Position numbers and translations under genes: made by a program
Part shown: positions 9,223 through 18,406 of the stretch, piece by piece
Numbering within the stretch: the stretch's first letter is position 1
Layout of the letters: every line of letters begins with the position of its first letter
NCBI RefSeq assembly: GCF_007741515.1
Contig: NZ_CP036263.1
Coordinates: forward strand, 5,133,178-5,197,177
Direction of reading: 5' to 3'
DNA: 64,000 bases
Source: Adhaeretor mobilis
Lineage (GTDB): Bacteria; Planctomycetota; Planctomycetia; Pirellulales; Lacipirellulaceae
The notes under the pieces: model-generated
Told to the model about the DNA's origin: nothing
Database searches by the model: none
What the model saw: the letters and a program-made list of their open reading frames with translations, nothing else

Positions 9223-11589
9223 ATGGCATTTCGAAGAAAACAAGCTTCAATTCTTACGTTTCTAGTGCTGGTTGGCTGCGTAATTGGCTCTGCAACGTAC
9301 GCCGCCGAGAAGAGTGTCGGTACGTTGGTCGTCGACACCTACATTTCTGACGATGGCGATGATCCGGAAGAAGAACCAGACGACGTGCAAGGGGCGAGGA
9401 CCAATATCACCATTCGTGGCGGAAGCGATGGTGCTAACAGCCTCAACGCCAAAGCATTCCTGACGTTCGATCTCACCGAAGCGATCGATCCAACGCTGCC
9501 TTACTTTTTGGAAGTCACCACCGACGTGGATGGAAGTTCGGGCGACACGTTCGGCGTCTATTCAATCACCGATCCAGATCTGCGAGCGATCATTGATGAG
9601 ACAACTTTGACATGGAATGTGGCAGCTGCAAGTGCTCCGGGCGCCGTTGAGTCTTTCCGCGATTTGGATGCTGTTGGTAACGAAGTGGCTCAATTTCTTG
9701 CACCAGGTACAACCAATACTCCCATTCTGTCGTCATTCTTCGGTTCCGACATTCAGTCCTTTGGGCCTGGGCTGGGTTCTGCTGTCTTTGGGATTGTGGG
9801 TGGCGGTAACCAACAGATTGACATCAAGTCAAAGGAACTTGCCGCGGGAGTTGGAGCCGCTCGACTGTTCTCGTTCGATAACATCGACTCGAATGGATCA
9901 GGAGGTGGCCCGATCAATGCGACTGCCACGTGGGTCAACAATGCGGTACCTGTAGCGGGCAATACCTATCGGGTGGTCTCCGGCGACATTGTCGAAGCGG
10001 ATGGGGCAGGTACTTTCCAGGGGAATGCCATGATTGTAGCCGACGGGGGTACGCTTGATTTCACCGCCGATGGTTTTGATCAAGATGTCCTTTACGTTAA
10101 TGCGGGTGCCAACTTGACTCAAAACTCGTCTGGCGACTTTGCCTTAGGGGACATCAATGCCCTGGGAACCTTAATTCTCGATGGAACTGCGACAATGAAT
10201 CCTAGTGCAGGTTCCGACATCTTTATCGACATGGTCATGTCTGGCACGGGCAACATGGTCGTCAATAGCAATGGGACCGGTTCCGACTTATTCCTCTCAG
10301 CAGCAACCGCTCACACGGGCACGATCACGTTTGCTGGCTCTGGCGACGAGGTCCTCTACACCGAACCTAATTCTGGGATTGGGGGGCGTCTGGAAATGAA
10401 TTCCACCGGTGCCAATCGTCTAGTCTTTAATGGTGACGGTGCTGGCGGGGGAACAACAGCTTTCAATCAAGCTGGCAGCATTGACCATCGCAGCACGGTT
10501 GATCGCCTCAACGGCACATCGACTATCGAGGCGAATGCACCTGTGGCCATCGACCTTACCAAGACATTTGTTGGGAACGAACGCAGGCTCTTCATTAATG
10601 ACACGATAACTGGGTCGGCAGACATTACCGTCAATGGCACGGCGACTGACCCTACTTCAGGGAGCACGACTCTGAATGAGCTTGAGGTAAACAATACGGA
10701 CCAGGGTAGTGATATCGAAGTTGGCACTTACTCGGGCACTATGACCACTAACGATTTCGTCAATGTCGAAATTCGCAGGGAGTTTCCCGCCGCAGCTTTC
10801 GTTGTCAACTCGGGGGGTGTTCTGGAAATGGGCAGTCGAAATATCAACACGCAACATACCCTGCGAATGGGAGAGATCACGGTCAACGCGGGAGGCGCAT
10901 TGATAGTTGGTCATGAAGTCGACGACCAGCATGTTCCTCTGGAATTGCACGTTGCTAGCGACAGTGGACAATCGGGTGACTTGACTCTCGCAAGTACCTC
11001 GACACTTACCATGCAAGTCTCAGGGACCGGCGCCAACGACTTCGACAAGATTCTTGTGGATGGTACGGCCAATTTGGATGGAACCTTGCAAATCTTAGTC
11101 AATCCTGCCGTTCCTTCTCAAACCGATACGATTACTGCGGGCCCTTACGTGCCCACCTTGGGAGATACCTTCGACATCATTCGCGCTTCCACAGGACAGT
11201 TGGCGAATTTCGATGGTCTGAACGGCGTCGATGGCGATGATCTTGCAGTTTGGAACACTTCTTATGGCGTCGACGACGGGGCAGACGCCGATGGAGACGG
11301 CAATTCCGACGGAGTTGACTTCCTCACTTGGCAAACCGAGTTTGGCGCAGCTGCAGGCGGCGGTGGAACGCTCATTGACAATTCCTTGGTGCTGAGCGTC
11401 ATTGATGCCGGTGGGGCGTTCACGGGTACGGGGCTGGAGTTTCAGTTGAATGTCAGCTCTTCCTTGATCCAACTCGAAGTCGTTTCCGCGGGAGCTGTAT
11501 CTGCAGTACCCGAGCCTACCACTAGCCTGATGCTTCTGTGTGCGGCTTTTGGATTCGCAGGCACCCGACGCGGTCGATTGCCAGCTTAG
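9223..11589 (+). CDS. Large PEP-CTERM protein with beta-helix-like repeats and dockerin-like EF-hands
   Basis: 788 residues. A signal peptide leads into a beta-sandwich-like N-terminal domain of about 220 residues, then repetitive Gly/Thr/Asn-rich beta-strand sequence (LFLSAATAHTGTITFAGSGD and similar) of the autotransporter-adhesin kind. Near the C-terminus lies a pair of calcium-loop motifs (NGVDGDDLAVWNTSYG and DADGDGNSDGVDFLTWQ), the planctomycete dockerin-like module. It ends VPEPTTSLMLLCAAFGFAG followed by a basic tail, a PEP-CTERM signal. AGGGAG stands nine bases before ATG 9223. Probably a surface or matrix protein; its position behind the sigma/FecR pair suggests it is a target of that pair. 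Confidence 0.85.
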   Translation: MAFRRKQASILTFLVLVGCVIGSATYAAEKSVGTLVVDTYISDDGDDPEEEPDDVQGARTNITIRGGSDGANSLNAKAFLTFDLTEAIDPTLPYFLEVTTDVDGSSGDTFGVYSITDPDLRAIIDETTLTWNVAAASAPGAVESFRDLDAVGNEVAQFLAPGTTNTPILSSFFGSDIQSFGPGLGSAVFGIVGGGNQQIDIKSKELAAGVGAARLFSFDNIDSNGSGGGPINATATWVNNAVPVAGNTYRVVSGDIVEADGAGTFQGNAMIVADGGTLDFTADGFDQDVLYVNAGANLTQNSSGDFALGDINALGTLILDGTATMNPSAGSDIFIDMVMSGTGNMVVNSNGTGSDLFLSAATAHTGTITFAGSGDEVLYTEPNSGIGGRLEMNSTGANRLVFNGDGAGGGTTAFNQAGSIDHRSTVDRLNGTSTIEANAPVAIDLTKTFVGNERRLFINDTITGSADITVNGTATDPTSGSTTLNELEVNNTDQGSDIEVGTYSGTMTTNDFVNVEIRREFPAAAFVVNSGGVLEMGSRNINTQHTLRMGEITVNAGGALIVGHEVDDQHVPLELHVASDSGQSGDLTLASTSTLTMQVSGTGANDFDKILVDGTANLDGTLQILVNPAVPSQTDTITAGPYVPTLGDTFDIIRASTGQLANFDGLNGVDGDDLAVWNTSYGVDDGADADGDGNSDGVDFLTWQTEFGAAAGGGGTLIDNSLVLSVIDAGGAFTGTGLEFQLNVSSSLIQLEVVSAGAVSAVPEPTTSLMLLCAAFGFAGTRRGRLPA

Positions 11590-11616
11590 TTGCACGATAG
11601 ACTTGGCAAGACAAGG

Positions 11617-11649
11617 CACGGTCCGCGAGAGGGCAGGTCGCGGACCGTG
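11617..11649 (+). terminator. Strong hairpin after the PEP-CTERM gene
   Basis: Perfect 12-base inverted repeat (CACGGTCCGCGA at 11617-11628, complement at 11638-11649) with a nine-base loop, 28 bases after the stop at 11589. There is no proper run of T after it, so it may attenuate or protect the transcript end rather than stop transcription outright. It separates the large PEP-CTERM gene from the DUF1559 gene. Confidence 0.6.
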
Positions 11650-11699
11650 TCAGCTTTCAACGAAAAACATTTAATTAGCCCATGACTAGGAGCGACAAG

Positions 11700-12770
11700 A
11701 TGGATCCTCGCAGGCGGATAGCTCGAATCCGGAAGACATGCTGGAAAGTTGACCAGCCGGCAGCTTCTCGATGTGAGCAATGGAAATCTGGCTTCACTTT
11801 AGTAGAGCTGCTGGTTGTCATCGCCATTATCGGCGTTCTCGTGGGCCTCTTATTGCCAGCGGTTCAGGCGGCTCGCGAAGCGGCCCGACGCAATCAATGC
11901 CTGAACCAACATCGGCAAATCAGCATCGGTGCTATGAACTACGAGAGTGCTTTTGGGCACTTCCCCCCCTCGACCGATTCGCTAGATCCGAATGCCGGTA
12001 CAACCCTGAAACATGAATACTCCTGGACGGTCTTCTTGCTCCCTTATGTAGAGCAACAGGTGCTATGGGATACCATTGACAAGTCCCAAAATTGGTCGGA
12101 CCCCATTAATGAAATCCCCACCAAGTCCACTCTCTCACTCGTCCGCTGTCCTAGCCGAGGAGTTACGGAAGAGGTCAATCTCAACGGGCCGGGAGGTACC
12201 TCTGGCGGATTTGGGATCGTGCAAGGGTCGGAGTTAAGGTCTCACATCATGGCGGTCTTGGGGGCCAACACGGAATTTGATGCTACGATTCCTAACTTTT
12301 GCACCGACGAATCTTCTCCGTACACGATGGCGAAAGAGGAACAGGGATCTTCGCGAGGGACACCCCCCTGTATCACCGGAAACTTCGGGCCCATTGCCAA
12401 TAGTGGAGTCATCTACCGGTACAGCAGAACCACTATTGGCCAGATTGAGGACGGCACCAGCAACACTTTTCTGGTAGGCGAGTCTGCCTTCGGCGATCCG
12501 GAGGCCGACGTAACGCGCCCTTGGATCTGTGGTTCCACGAACGGCAAGTGGATGTATGCTGGCAAGAACGTTGCCTACACCATCAATAGCGGCGACAAAC
12601 CAGGACCTTTACGAAACAATGTCGGTTTTGGCTCCGAACATCCCGGAGGGTGTCACTTTGCGATGAGCGATGGCTCGGCGACCTACTTCTCTGAGAATGT
12701 CGAATTGAGGGTCCTCTACAACTTGGCCAGTCGCAATGATGGGCAAATTATCGATTATGGTTCGCTATAA
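11700..12770 (+). CDS. DUF1559 pseudopilin-like protein
   Basis: 356 residues. The prepilin-type signal SGFTLVELLVVIAIIGVLVG is followed by LLLPAVQAAREAARRNQC, the hallmark of the planctomycete DUF1559 family. The C-terminal part holds the family's EHPGGCHFAMSDGSATYFSE block. Such proteins carry a type IV pilin-like N-terminal helix and are very numerous in planctomycetes; their function is unproven but a pseudopilin or surface role is usually assumed. ATG 11700 is chosen over ATG 11682 because AGGAG (11688-11692) lies seven bases before it. The lipoprotein gene begins seven bases after its stop. Confidence 0.92.
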   Translation: MDPRRRIARIRKTCWKVDQPAASRCEQWKSGFTLVELLVVIAIIGVLVGLLLPAVQAAREAARRNQCLNQHRQISIGAMNYESAFGHFPPSTDSLDPNAGTTLKHEYSWTVFLLPYVEQQVLWDTIDKSQNWSDPINEIPTKSTLSLVRCPSRGVTEEVNLNGPGGTSGGFGIVQGSELRSHIMAVLGANTEFDATIPNFCTDESSPYTMAKEEQGSSRGTPPCITGNFGPIANSGVIYRYSRTTIGQIEDGTSNTFLVGESAFGDPEADVTRPWICGSTNGKWMYAGKNVAYTINSGDKPGPLRNNVGFGSEHPGGCHFAMSDGSATYFSENVELRVLYNLASRNDGQIIDYGSL

Positions 12771-12777
12771 GGCATTC

Positions 12778-13242
12778 ATGTTGAGAAAGCTCATTCGCGA
12801 TTCCCGCCCCTTGCGATTGCTGGCAGCTTGCCTGTTTGCTGTGGCACTGGCTGGTTGTGACTCGCCTTCCTACGAACAGGATACGGCCCCTGTCTCGGGT
12901 CGAGTCACCCTGGACGGGGAACCGCTAACGCAGGGCATTGTGTATCTCTTGCCTAGTAAGGGTCGGTCGGCCAAAGGATTGATCAAGCAAGACGGTTCCT
13001 TTGTGCTCAAAACCTATAGCGAAGGTGATGGAGCGCAAGTCGGCACGCATCCCGCCACGGTAGCTGCTTTGCCGGGGGACGATATGGATTCGGCTACCAA
13101 GAAACCGAGCGTCACCGTGCCACGACGATATTCGCGGCCTGCCACATCAGGCCTGACTGTGGAAGTAAAACCTGGGGAGAACAATGAAGTCGAGTTCGCC
13201 CTCACGAGTAAGGCGAACGGAGATACGAGGCGGGCAAGGTGA
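12778..13242 (+). CDS. Transthyretin-like small lipoprotein
   Basis: About 154 residues with a lipoprotein signal ending LAGC, then a single beta-sandwich of the carboxypeptidase-regulatory/transthyretin-like kind: VSGRVTLDGEPLTQGIVYLL, QDGSFVLKTY, EGDGAQVGTHPATVAAL. These accompany DUF1559 genes throughout planctomycete genomes and there are four such pairs in this window. The ATG at 12778 places the signal peptide at the start; the frame is open back to 12736 inside the DUF1559 gene, which would add an unlikely overlap. No enzymatic residues are evident. Confidence 0.82.
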   Translation: MLRKLIRDSRPLRLLAACLFAVALAGCDSPSYEQDTAPVSGRVTLDGEPLTQGIVYLLPSKGRSAKGLIKQDGSFVLKTYSEGDGAQVGTHPATVAALPGDDMDSATKKPSVTVPRRYSRPATSGLTVEVKPGENNEVEFALTSKANGDTRRAR

Positions 13243-13566
13243 GTTGCCTTGGCTGCCGAGGAGGTATCGAGTCGCCCGGTTTTGCATGAGTCTTCTGCAA
13301 GGTTGTCTCACACATTCAGTTCAACTCTATTTTTGCTTTCTCCAGAGTTTGCTTCCTCGGCGAACGTGTTAGTACTGCGAATGCGGTAGTGCTCGCACTA
13401 CTCCAGAGATCTCACACTAAGCAGAAGCAACACGTGCATTCTACTTTCAAGCCAACAACCCTAATCGGAACACTCTCTGGAACTTTGATCGCTCAAGCTC
13501 GTCGAGGGTTCTGCTCACGATCCTATTTCTCATTCCAATCGTGAAGACAAGAGATTGCGTACAATA
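13243..13566. other. Intergenic gap
   Basis: 324 bases after the lipoprotein gene and before the PhoD-like gene. No supported gene, clear hairpin or confident promoter was seen. Confidence 0.4.
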
Positions 13567-15024
13567 ATGAAAATACTGGGCTCGCTTTCGTTGGTTCTTT
13601 TTCTTCTATTGCCAAACGCACATTCAGAGACTGAACAGCATGCGTATCAAGCAACGGGACTGAAGATAGGGGAAGTCACCCCTGACTCAGCAATCGTTTG
13701 GACTCGGCTCACAAAGCGTCCTGAGCGCAACCCGAGCGATGGCCCCCAAGTCGAAATCAAATACGTTGGCAACAAGAACGACAAGGCGCGTCGAAAAGGA
13801 ACGGTTGAAGCGGTAGTCTTTCCTTCCGGCACTTCTGTGGGGGACTTGCGAGAGTCCGTTCCCGGTGTAGGCGGTGATACCAGGGTCCGTTACCGACCTC
13901 AAGGTCAACTAGAATGGATTTCGTCGCCGTGGGACGCCGTGAATTCCGAACGCGACTACTCGCGACAGATACTCTTGAAAGGGCTGCAGCCACGAACTAA
14001 ATACGAGTTGCAAGTGGAGGGACGTGGCTCAGGACAAACTGAGCCAACTTCGCAACTGAGCGGCAGCTTCCGCACCGCCCCATCACCTGAGGAAAGTGCC
14101 CGAGTTGTCTTTACCGTTTCAACGGGCCAAGGAGACAACGACCAAGATCGCCCCGACGGGTTTCAGATCTACCCATCCATGCTTCGACTGAAGCCGGACT
14201 TTTTCGTCCATACGGGGGACATTCTCTACTACGATCGACTCGCCAAGACGCTACCGCTGGCACGTTACCACTGGCAACGAATGTTCAGCTGGCCGACGAA
14301 CTTGGATTTCCATCGTCAGGTTCCCAGCTACTTTGAGAAGGACGATCACGACACTTGGGTGGACGACTGCTGGCCGACGATGAAGTCAAACTATATGCAC
14401 GAATTCACATTTGCACAGGGACAAGCGGTTTTTCTTGAGCAAGTTCCCATGGGCGCGCGAACCTATCGGACTTTCCGCTGGGGGAGCGACTTACAGATCT
14501 GGCTGGTTGAAGGCCGTGACTTTCGCAGCTCGAACAATGCACCGGACAGCCCTCGGAAAACCATTTGGGGCGAGCAGCAGAAGAAGTGGTTTAAGCGCAC
14601 TTTTCAGGAATCCGACGCAACCTTTCGAGTCCTCATTAGTCCGACGCCTTTGGTGGGCCCCGACCGATCAAAAAAGAACGACAACCATGCTAACGCTGGT
14701 TTCCAAACCGAGGGGCAAGAACTAAGAGATTTTCTCGGCTCGCAAGAGAATGCGATCGTCGTTTGTGGCGACAGGCATTGGCAATACATGTCCGTTGATC
14801 CCAAAACCGATGTCCGCGAGTATTGCTGCGGCCCCGCTTCAGACAAACATGCCGGTGGCTGGAGCCAGGATGACTATGTGGAAGACTATCATCGCTTCCT
14901 GCGAGTCAAAGGAGGCTTTCTTTCAGTAACCGTACAGCGAATCAAGTCGAAACCTACGCTCATTGCAAAATTTCATGATGTCGATGGCACTGTTCACCAC
15001 ACCGATACAAGAGTAGCCAAATGA
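13567..15024 (+). CDS. PhoD-like metallophosphatase (alkaline phosphatase D family)
   Basis: About 485 residues. The signal peptide is MKILGSLSLVLFLLLPNAHS. An N-terminal fibronectin-like domain is followed by the PhoD phosphatase domain: VHTGDILYYD, FEKDDHDTW, KKNDNHANAGF and VVCGDRHWQYMSVDP supply the metal ligands of this superfamily. It hydrolyses phosphate mono- or diesters outside the cytoplasm; in planctomycetes these often sit beside sulfatases. ATG 13567 is preferred to the TTG at 13555 because the signal peptide starts there. Its stop overlaps the sulfatase start (ATGA at 15021), implying coupled translation. Confidence 0.88.
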   Translation: MKILGSLSLVLFLLLPNAHSETEQHAYQATGLKIGEVTPDSAIVWTRLTKRPERNPSDGPQVEIKYVGNKNDKARRKGTVEAVVFPSGTSVGDLRESVPGVGGDTRVRYRPQGQLEWISSPWDAVNSERDYSRQILLKGLQPRTKYELQVEGRGSGQTEPTSQLSGSFRTAPSPEESARVVFTVSTGQGDNDQDRPDGFQIYPSMLRLKPDFFVHTGDILYYDRLAKTLPLARYHWQRMFSWPTNLDFHRQVPSYFEKDDHDTWVDDCWPTMKSNYMHEFTFAQGQAVFLEQVPMGARTYRTFRWGSDLQIWLVEGRDFRSSNNAPDSPRKTIWGEQQKKWFKRTFQESDATFRVLISPTPLVGPDRSKKNDNHANAGFQTEGQELRDFLGSQENAIVVCGDRHWQYMSVDPKTDVREYCCGPASDKHAGGWSQDDYVEDYHRFLRVKGGFLSVTVQRIKSKPTLIAKFHDVDGTVHHTDTRVAK

Positions 15025-16586
15025 GAATCCCCAAGACTGCCTGGGCTAGCTTGGCAATCCTCTTTTGCGGACTCGTACCGAATCTTGCGTCCGCTCAACA
15101 GGAAACACCACAACCTAAGAGCAAGCAGCCAAACGTCTTGTTCATCATGGTTGATGACTTGAACGACTGGACAGGCGCATTGAAAGGTAACTTGCAAGCG
15201 AAAACGCCCAACTTGGACAAACTCTTCCAAAGCGGGACCACTTTCACAAACGCTCATTGCTCGGCACCCGTTTGCAATACTTCCAGACACTCACTGCTTA
15301 CAGGGCTGCATCCCGTGAACACCGGCTGGTATGGAACTACTGGCTTAAAGGGTATCAGAGATTCTTACGACCAAGTCCTCGCTGGCCGACTTCCGATGCC
15401 CACGTTGTTCAAGAACAATGGCTACACGACTTTGGCGGCAGGCAAGATATTTCACAAAGGGGTGCAAGATTTCACCTACCCCTATTGGGATGTCACCCGT
15501 AGAGCCAATTACGGATTTCGAAAGAACGCCGCCAGCAAAGGGAAGTTTGGCCCCGCTGCCCAGGACGGCGGCGCCTTCAAGCTGAAATACGGAAAAGCTG
15601 TCAAAGGAGATTCGCTCAACTGGGAAGCGCTTGAGCAAGGACGTATTCCTCCTAAGGGAATGCCCGACGAACAAATTGCTCAATGGGCGGTAGAGCAATT
15701 GGAGCAGGATTTCGAGAAGCCTTTTTTTATGGCTGTCGGCTTTTTGAGACCACACGTTCCCTATACGGCCCCGAAGCGATTCTTCGAGCAGTACCCATTG
15801 AATTCGATTCAAGTGCCCGAAGTTCCGGATGACGATTTTTCCGACATTCCCTTGTATGGAAAAGCGATGGCCTATGGCACCTTGCCGAACGGCGATCACA
15901 AGGAAGTGCTAGATTTGAGTCCGACTTATTGGAAAGAGCTTGTGCGCGCCTACTTAGCATGCACCACTTTTGTAGACCATGAAATCGGTAGAGTCATCGA
16001 TGCACTTGAAAAAAGCCCCTATGCTGACAATACCATCATCGTCTTGTGCTCCGACCACGGCCAGCACTTGGGTGAGAAGAAGCATTGGCGAAAACAATGC
16101 CTGTGGGAAGAAGCGACTCAAGTGGTACTGTTCTTTTCCTACCCAGAGCTGAAAGCCAGGAATCAAACAAACGATTGTCCGGTAAGCCTGATCGATATCT
16201 ATCCAACTCTATCTGCGCTGTGTGATCTCCCCGAACAAGCGCTGGATGGCGTGAATATCAAAGAACTGATCGATGACCCAGAGGCAGAGCGAGGGAGACC
16301 TGTATTGACCAATCGGTACTACAAGAATCACGCTGTCCGTAGTCAAGACTGGCGTTTCATTCGATATCGAGATGGATCGGAAGAACTCTATGACCATCGG
16401 ACTGACCCTGAGGAACACAATAATTTGGCAAGCCAGTCAGGATACGAAGAAATCCTAGAAGGGCATCGCAAATGGCTGCCCGAGACTGATGCACTTCCGC
16501 CAGGGAAATCCAGTTTTTCCAAAGACTCCTACGATCTGCGAGTTGAGAGTTTTCAGCGGAATGGAGTTCCTGCCTGGCTTCAGTAA
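15021..16586 (+). CDS. Secreted sulfatase (iduronate-2-sulfatase-like)
   Basis: 521 residues. After a signal peptide (AWASLAILFCGLVPNLASA) comes NVLFIMVDDLNDWTGAL, which is the N-terminal form of the iduronate-2-sulfatase-like branch rather than the arylsulfatase A form. The formylglycine motif is CNTSR with Cys85. LCSDHGQHLGEKKHWRKQCLWEEA matches the metal and substrate region of this branch, and the C-terminus carries ELYDHRTDPEEHNNLA. It removes sulfate from a glycan or other ester; the substrate cannot be told. Translationally coupled to the PhoD-like gene, so the pair may strip phosphate and sulfate from the same class of polymer. Confidence 0.92.
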   Translation: MRIPKTAWASLAILFCGLVPNLASAQQETPQPKSKQPNVLFIMVDDLNDWTGALKGNLQAKTPNLDKLFQSGTTFTNAHCSAPVCNTSRHSLLTGLHPVNTGWYGTTGLKGIRDSYDQVLAGRLPMPTLFKNNGYTTLAAGKIFHKGVQDFTYPYWDVTRRANYGFRKNAASKGKFGPAAQDGGAFKLKYGKAVKGDSLNWEALEQGRIPPKGMPDEQIAQWAVEQLEQDFEKPFFMAVGFLRPHVPYTAPKRFFEQYPLNSIQVPEVPDDDFSDIPLYGKAMAYGTLPNGDHKEVLDLSPTYWKELVRAYLACTTFVDHEIGRVIDALEKSPYADNTIIVLCSDHGQHLGEKKHWRKQCLWEEATQVVLFFSYPELKARNQTNDCPVSLIDIYPTLSALCDLPEQALDGVNIKELIDDPEAERGRPVLTNRYYKNHAVRSQDWRFIRYRDGSEELYDHRTDPEEHNNLASQSGYEEILEGHRKWLPETDALPPGKSSFSKDSYDLRVESFQRNGVPAWLQ

Positions 16587-16948
16587 CGTGCGCTGACGTA
16601 GCATATAGTTAAGAGAACCTATCCAACCGGTCAGTTCGCAAGCCAACTCTTTGCCTTCCCGTACTGAAAGCAATGCAAGCCACCAAATCTGAGAATCGCC
16701 CTGCCGGCTCTGGAACAAACGTTATGAGGTCTCGTTGCGGATAGGGCGCTCCCGATACTTCATGAGCCCTTATTTGTGTTGAAATTCTCGACTCGAAGTG
16801 GTCCTCCGAATCCTGTGACGTACAATCCAGGGCAGTATACGTCCATCTCAACGCACTGATGCTTCGAAAATCAGCAGTAGCCTAACGCATCGTCAGACTA
16901 CCAAACGAACGTCAATTCTGTATCAAGGCTTGGTTGAATCCCATGACA
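16587..16948. other. Intergenic gap between converging genes
   Basis: 362 bases between the rightward sulfatase and the leftward esterase. No gene is supported and no strong terminator hairpin was found. Confidence 0.4.
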
Positions 16949-17920
16949 CTACTTCAAGCGGCTGACTAGACACTCCTCGATCGTAGCGTGAATTATGTCG
17001 GGGGCGCCGGGGTAGACTAACTCACTCTTGACCCCCAGCGATTGGAGATGCTCGTGCAGCTTGACGCCATAGTTTGAACTGTGCGTCGGATCTTTGGTGT
17101 CTTTCCCCATCGCTGGCTTCACATGGTAGTAGAGATAGACCGGCGGGTCGTCGCTGCTTGCCAGAGCGTAGGGTGAATACTCGTTAATGGTTGAGAGCAT
17201 CTGGTCACGGCTAGCGAGGAAAGCTTTGATGCTCTTCTCGCGATTCTCCTTACCGGGGTTGATGATCCCAAACGCGTGACCGCCGTAAAACCCATTCGGC
17301 ATCCACTTTTTCATCTGCATCGGATCAAGAGTGGTCTGTGCACGCAACCCGACGGCAAAGTTGGGTCGGGTCGACAGGCGGGCGATGGGGTCTTCGCTAC
17401 AGGGATCGGCAAGGTCATCGTGAAAGGCCAGCCAGAGACTCGTACAGCCACCAGCCGAGCCACCAAACGCGGCGACTCGCTTTGGATCCAGATTCCACTC
17501 GTTTGCTTTGCTGCGCACAAACTGCAGCGCGTGGGCGCAGTCGTACAGCGGCGCTTTGACGGGCGGATCGACGCCCTCTTTAACGGCATGACGGATCAGA
17601 CGATACTCAACGCTGACAACCGAAATCTTTGCCTTGAGCAGGCCAGGGAGCACGGATATTAGATTTCTATTTAGCCTCTCGCCACCATTCCAACCACCGC
17701 CATGAATGTGGAAGGCCAGCGCAGTTGGCCGTGCCGAATCAGCCTTCCAGAAGTGCAGCTTATGTCTTGGGCTATCCCCGTACAGAACGTCGCGCAGTGT
17801 CGGCTCCAGGGCGGCGTCGAGTTCTGGATCCGCGGCAGAGGCGAAGCTGACACTCAGGAGCAAGCCCCCGACAAATAGCGTCATCTGCAGCATGGCGGCT
17901 GTTTGGTTTCTTGCTTTCAT
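16949..17920 (-). CDS. Secreted alpha/beta hydrolase (esterase/lipase, HSL-like)
   Basis: About 323 residues. The signal peptide is TLFVGGLLLSVSFASA. The oxyanion motif HGGGW is at 73-77 and the nucleophile elbow GGSAGG at 153-158 (Ser155), with a catalytic His candidate in DIIHATIEE near the C-terminus. This fits the HSL/BD-FAE group, which removes acyl groups from carbohydrates or cleaves small esters. ATG 17920 is chosen because it begins the signal peptide; the longer frame to 18025 adds an aromatic, non-signal-like stretch. It stands alone between genes on the opposite strand. Confidence 0.85.
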   Translation of the reverse strand: MKARNQTAAMLQMTLFVGGLLLSVSFASAADPELDAALEPTLRDVLYGDSPRHKLHFWKADSARPTALAFHIHGGGWNGGERLNRNLISVLPGLLKAKISVVSVEYRLIRHAVKEGVDPPVKAPLYDCAHALQFVRSKANEWNLDPKRVAAFGGSAGGCTSLWLAFHDDLADPCSEDPIARLSTRPNFAVGLRAQTTLDPMQMKKWMPNGFYGGHAFGIINPGKENREKSIKAFLASRDQMLSTINEYSPYALASSDDPPVYLYYHVKPAMGKDTKDPTHSSNYGVKLHEHLQSLGVKSELVYPGAPDIIHATIEECLVSRLK

Positions 17921-18406
17921 GTGAATCCGCGTGTTAGAGAAGTGCAGGAGGATTGCAAAGTCATTATACCAATGCTCCCAATAGTTTGAGTAGGACCATG
18001 GGGTTCTAGCTAAGTTGGTCGGCATAGGCTCGCAGCGGTATTTTGGGTTGGGGGAAGAAATATCCTCAAGCAGTTAGTATGAAAACCTCCGGATCGGCCT
18101 CTGCCACGTCTGCGAGTTTGTATTAAACGCAACACGCACGAACTTGCTCAACCTCAGCGATTTACCGGACGTCCAACACGCTCTTGAAGCGACTAGGGCC
18201 GGCAAGCAGTACCACGAGCTCGGTCCGCCTTTTTCGAGAGTCTCGGCGCAGACTTGCCGCTGCGTAATTGCATGGTGCTTTCTGGGAGGTATATTATATC
18301 AAAGAGTGGTATGGATCAGGCTGTATAAGTTGCCTGTTGGCCGGATTGGCCGACAGCCATCCTGAACTTTTACCATCGCAGTCGAAAGCAAAAAAGGAAG
18401 CAGAAG
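17921..18406. other. Intergenic region upstream of the DUF1254 cluster
   Basis: 486 bases between divergent genes. No supported gene. It contains the promoter candidate listed at 18268-18297 and the purine-rich ribosome-binding site AAGGA about 10 bases before ATG 18407. Confidence 0.45.
18268..18297 (+). promoter_or_regulatory. Candidate housekeeping promoter for the DUF1254 cluster
   Basis: TTGCAT (18268-18273) followed after 16 bases by TATATT (18290-18295), or after 18 bases by TATTAT. Both resemble the sigma-70 boxes and lie about 110 bases before the first DUF1254 start. Read by eye only. Confidence 0.35.

Noticed and set aside
18264..18288. GTAAT followed after 13 bases by CTGGGAG, upstream of the DUF1254 cluster
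   Set aside because: Only four of seven bases match the second box and the gene class differs; best treated as coincidence.
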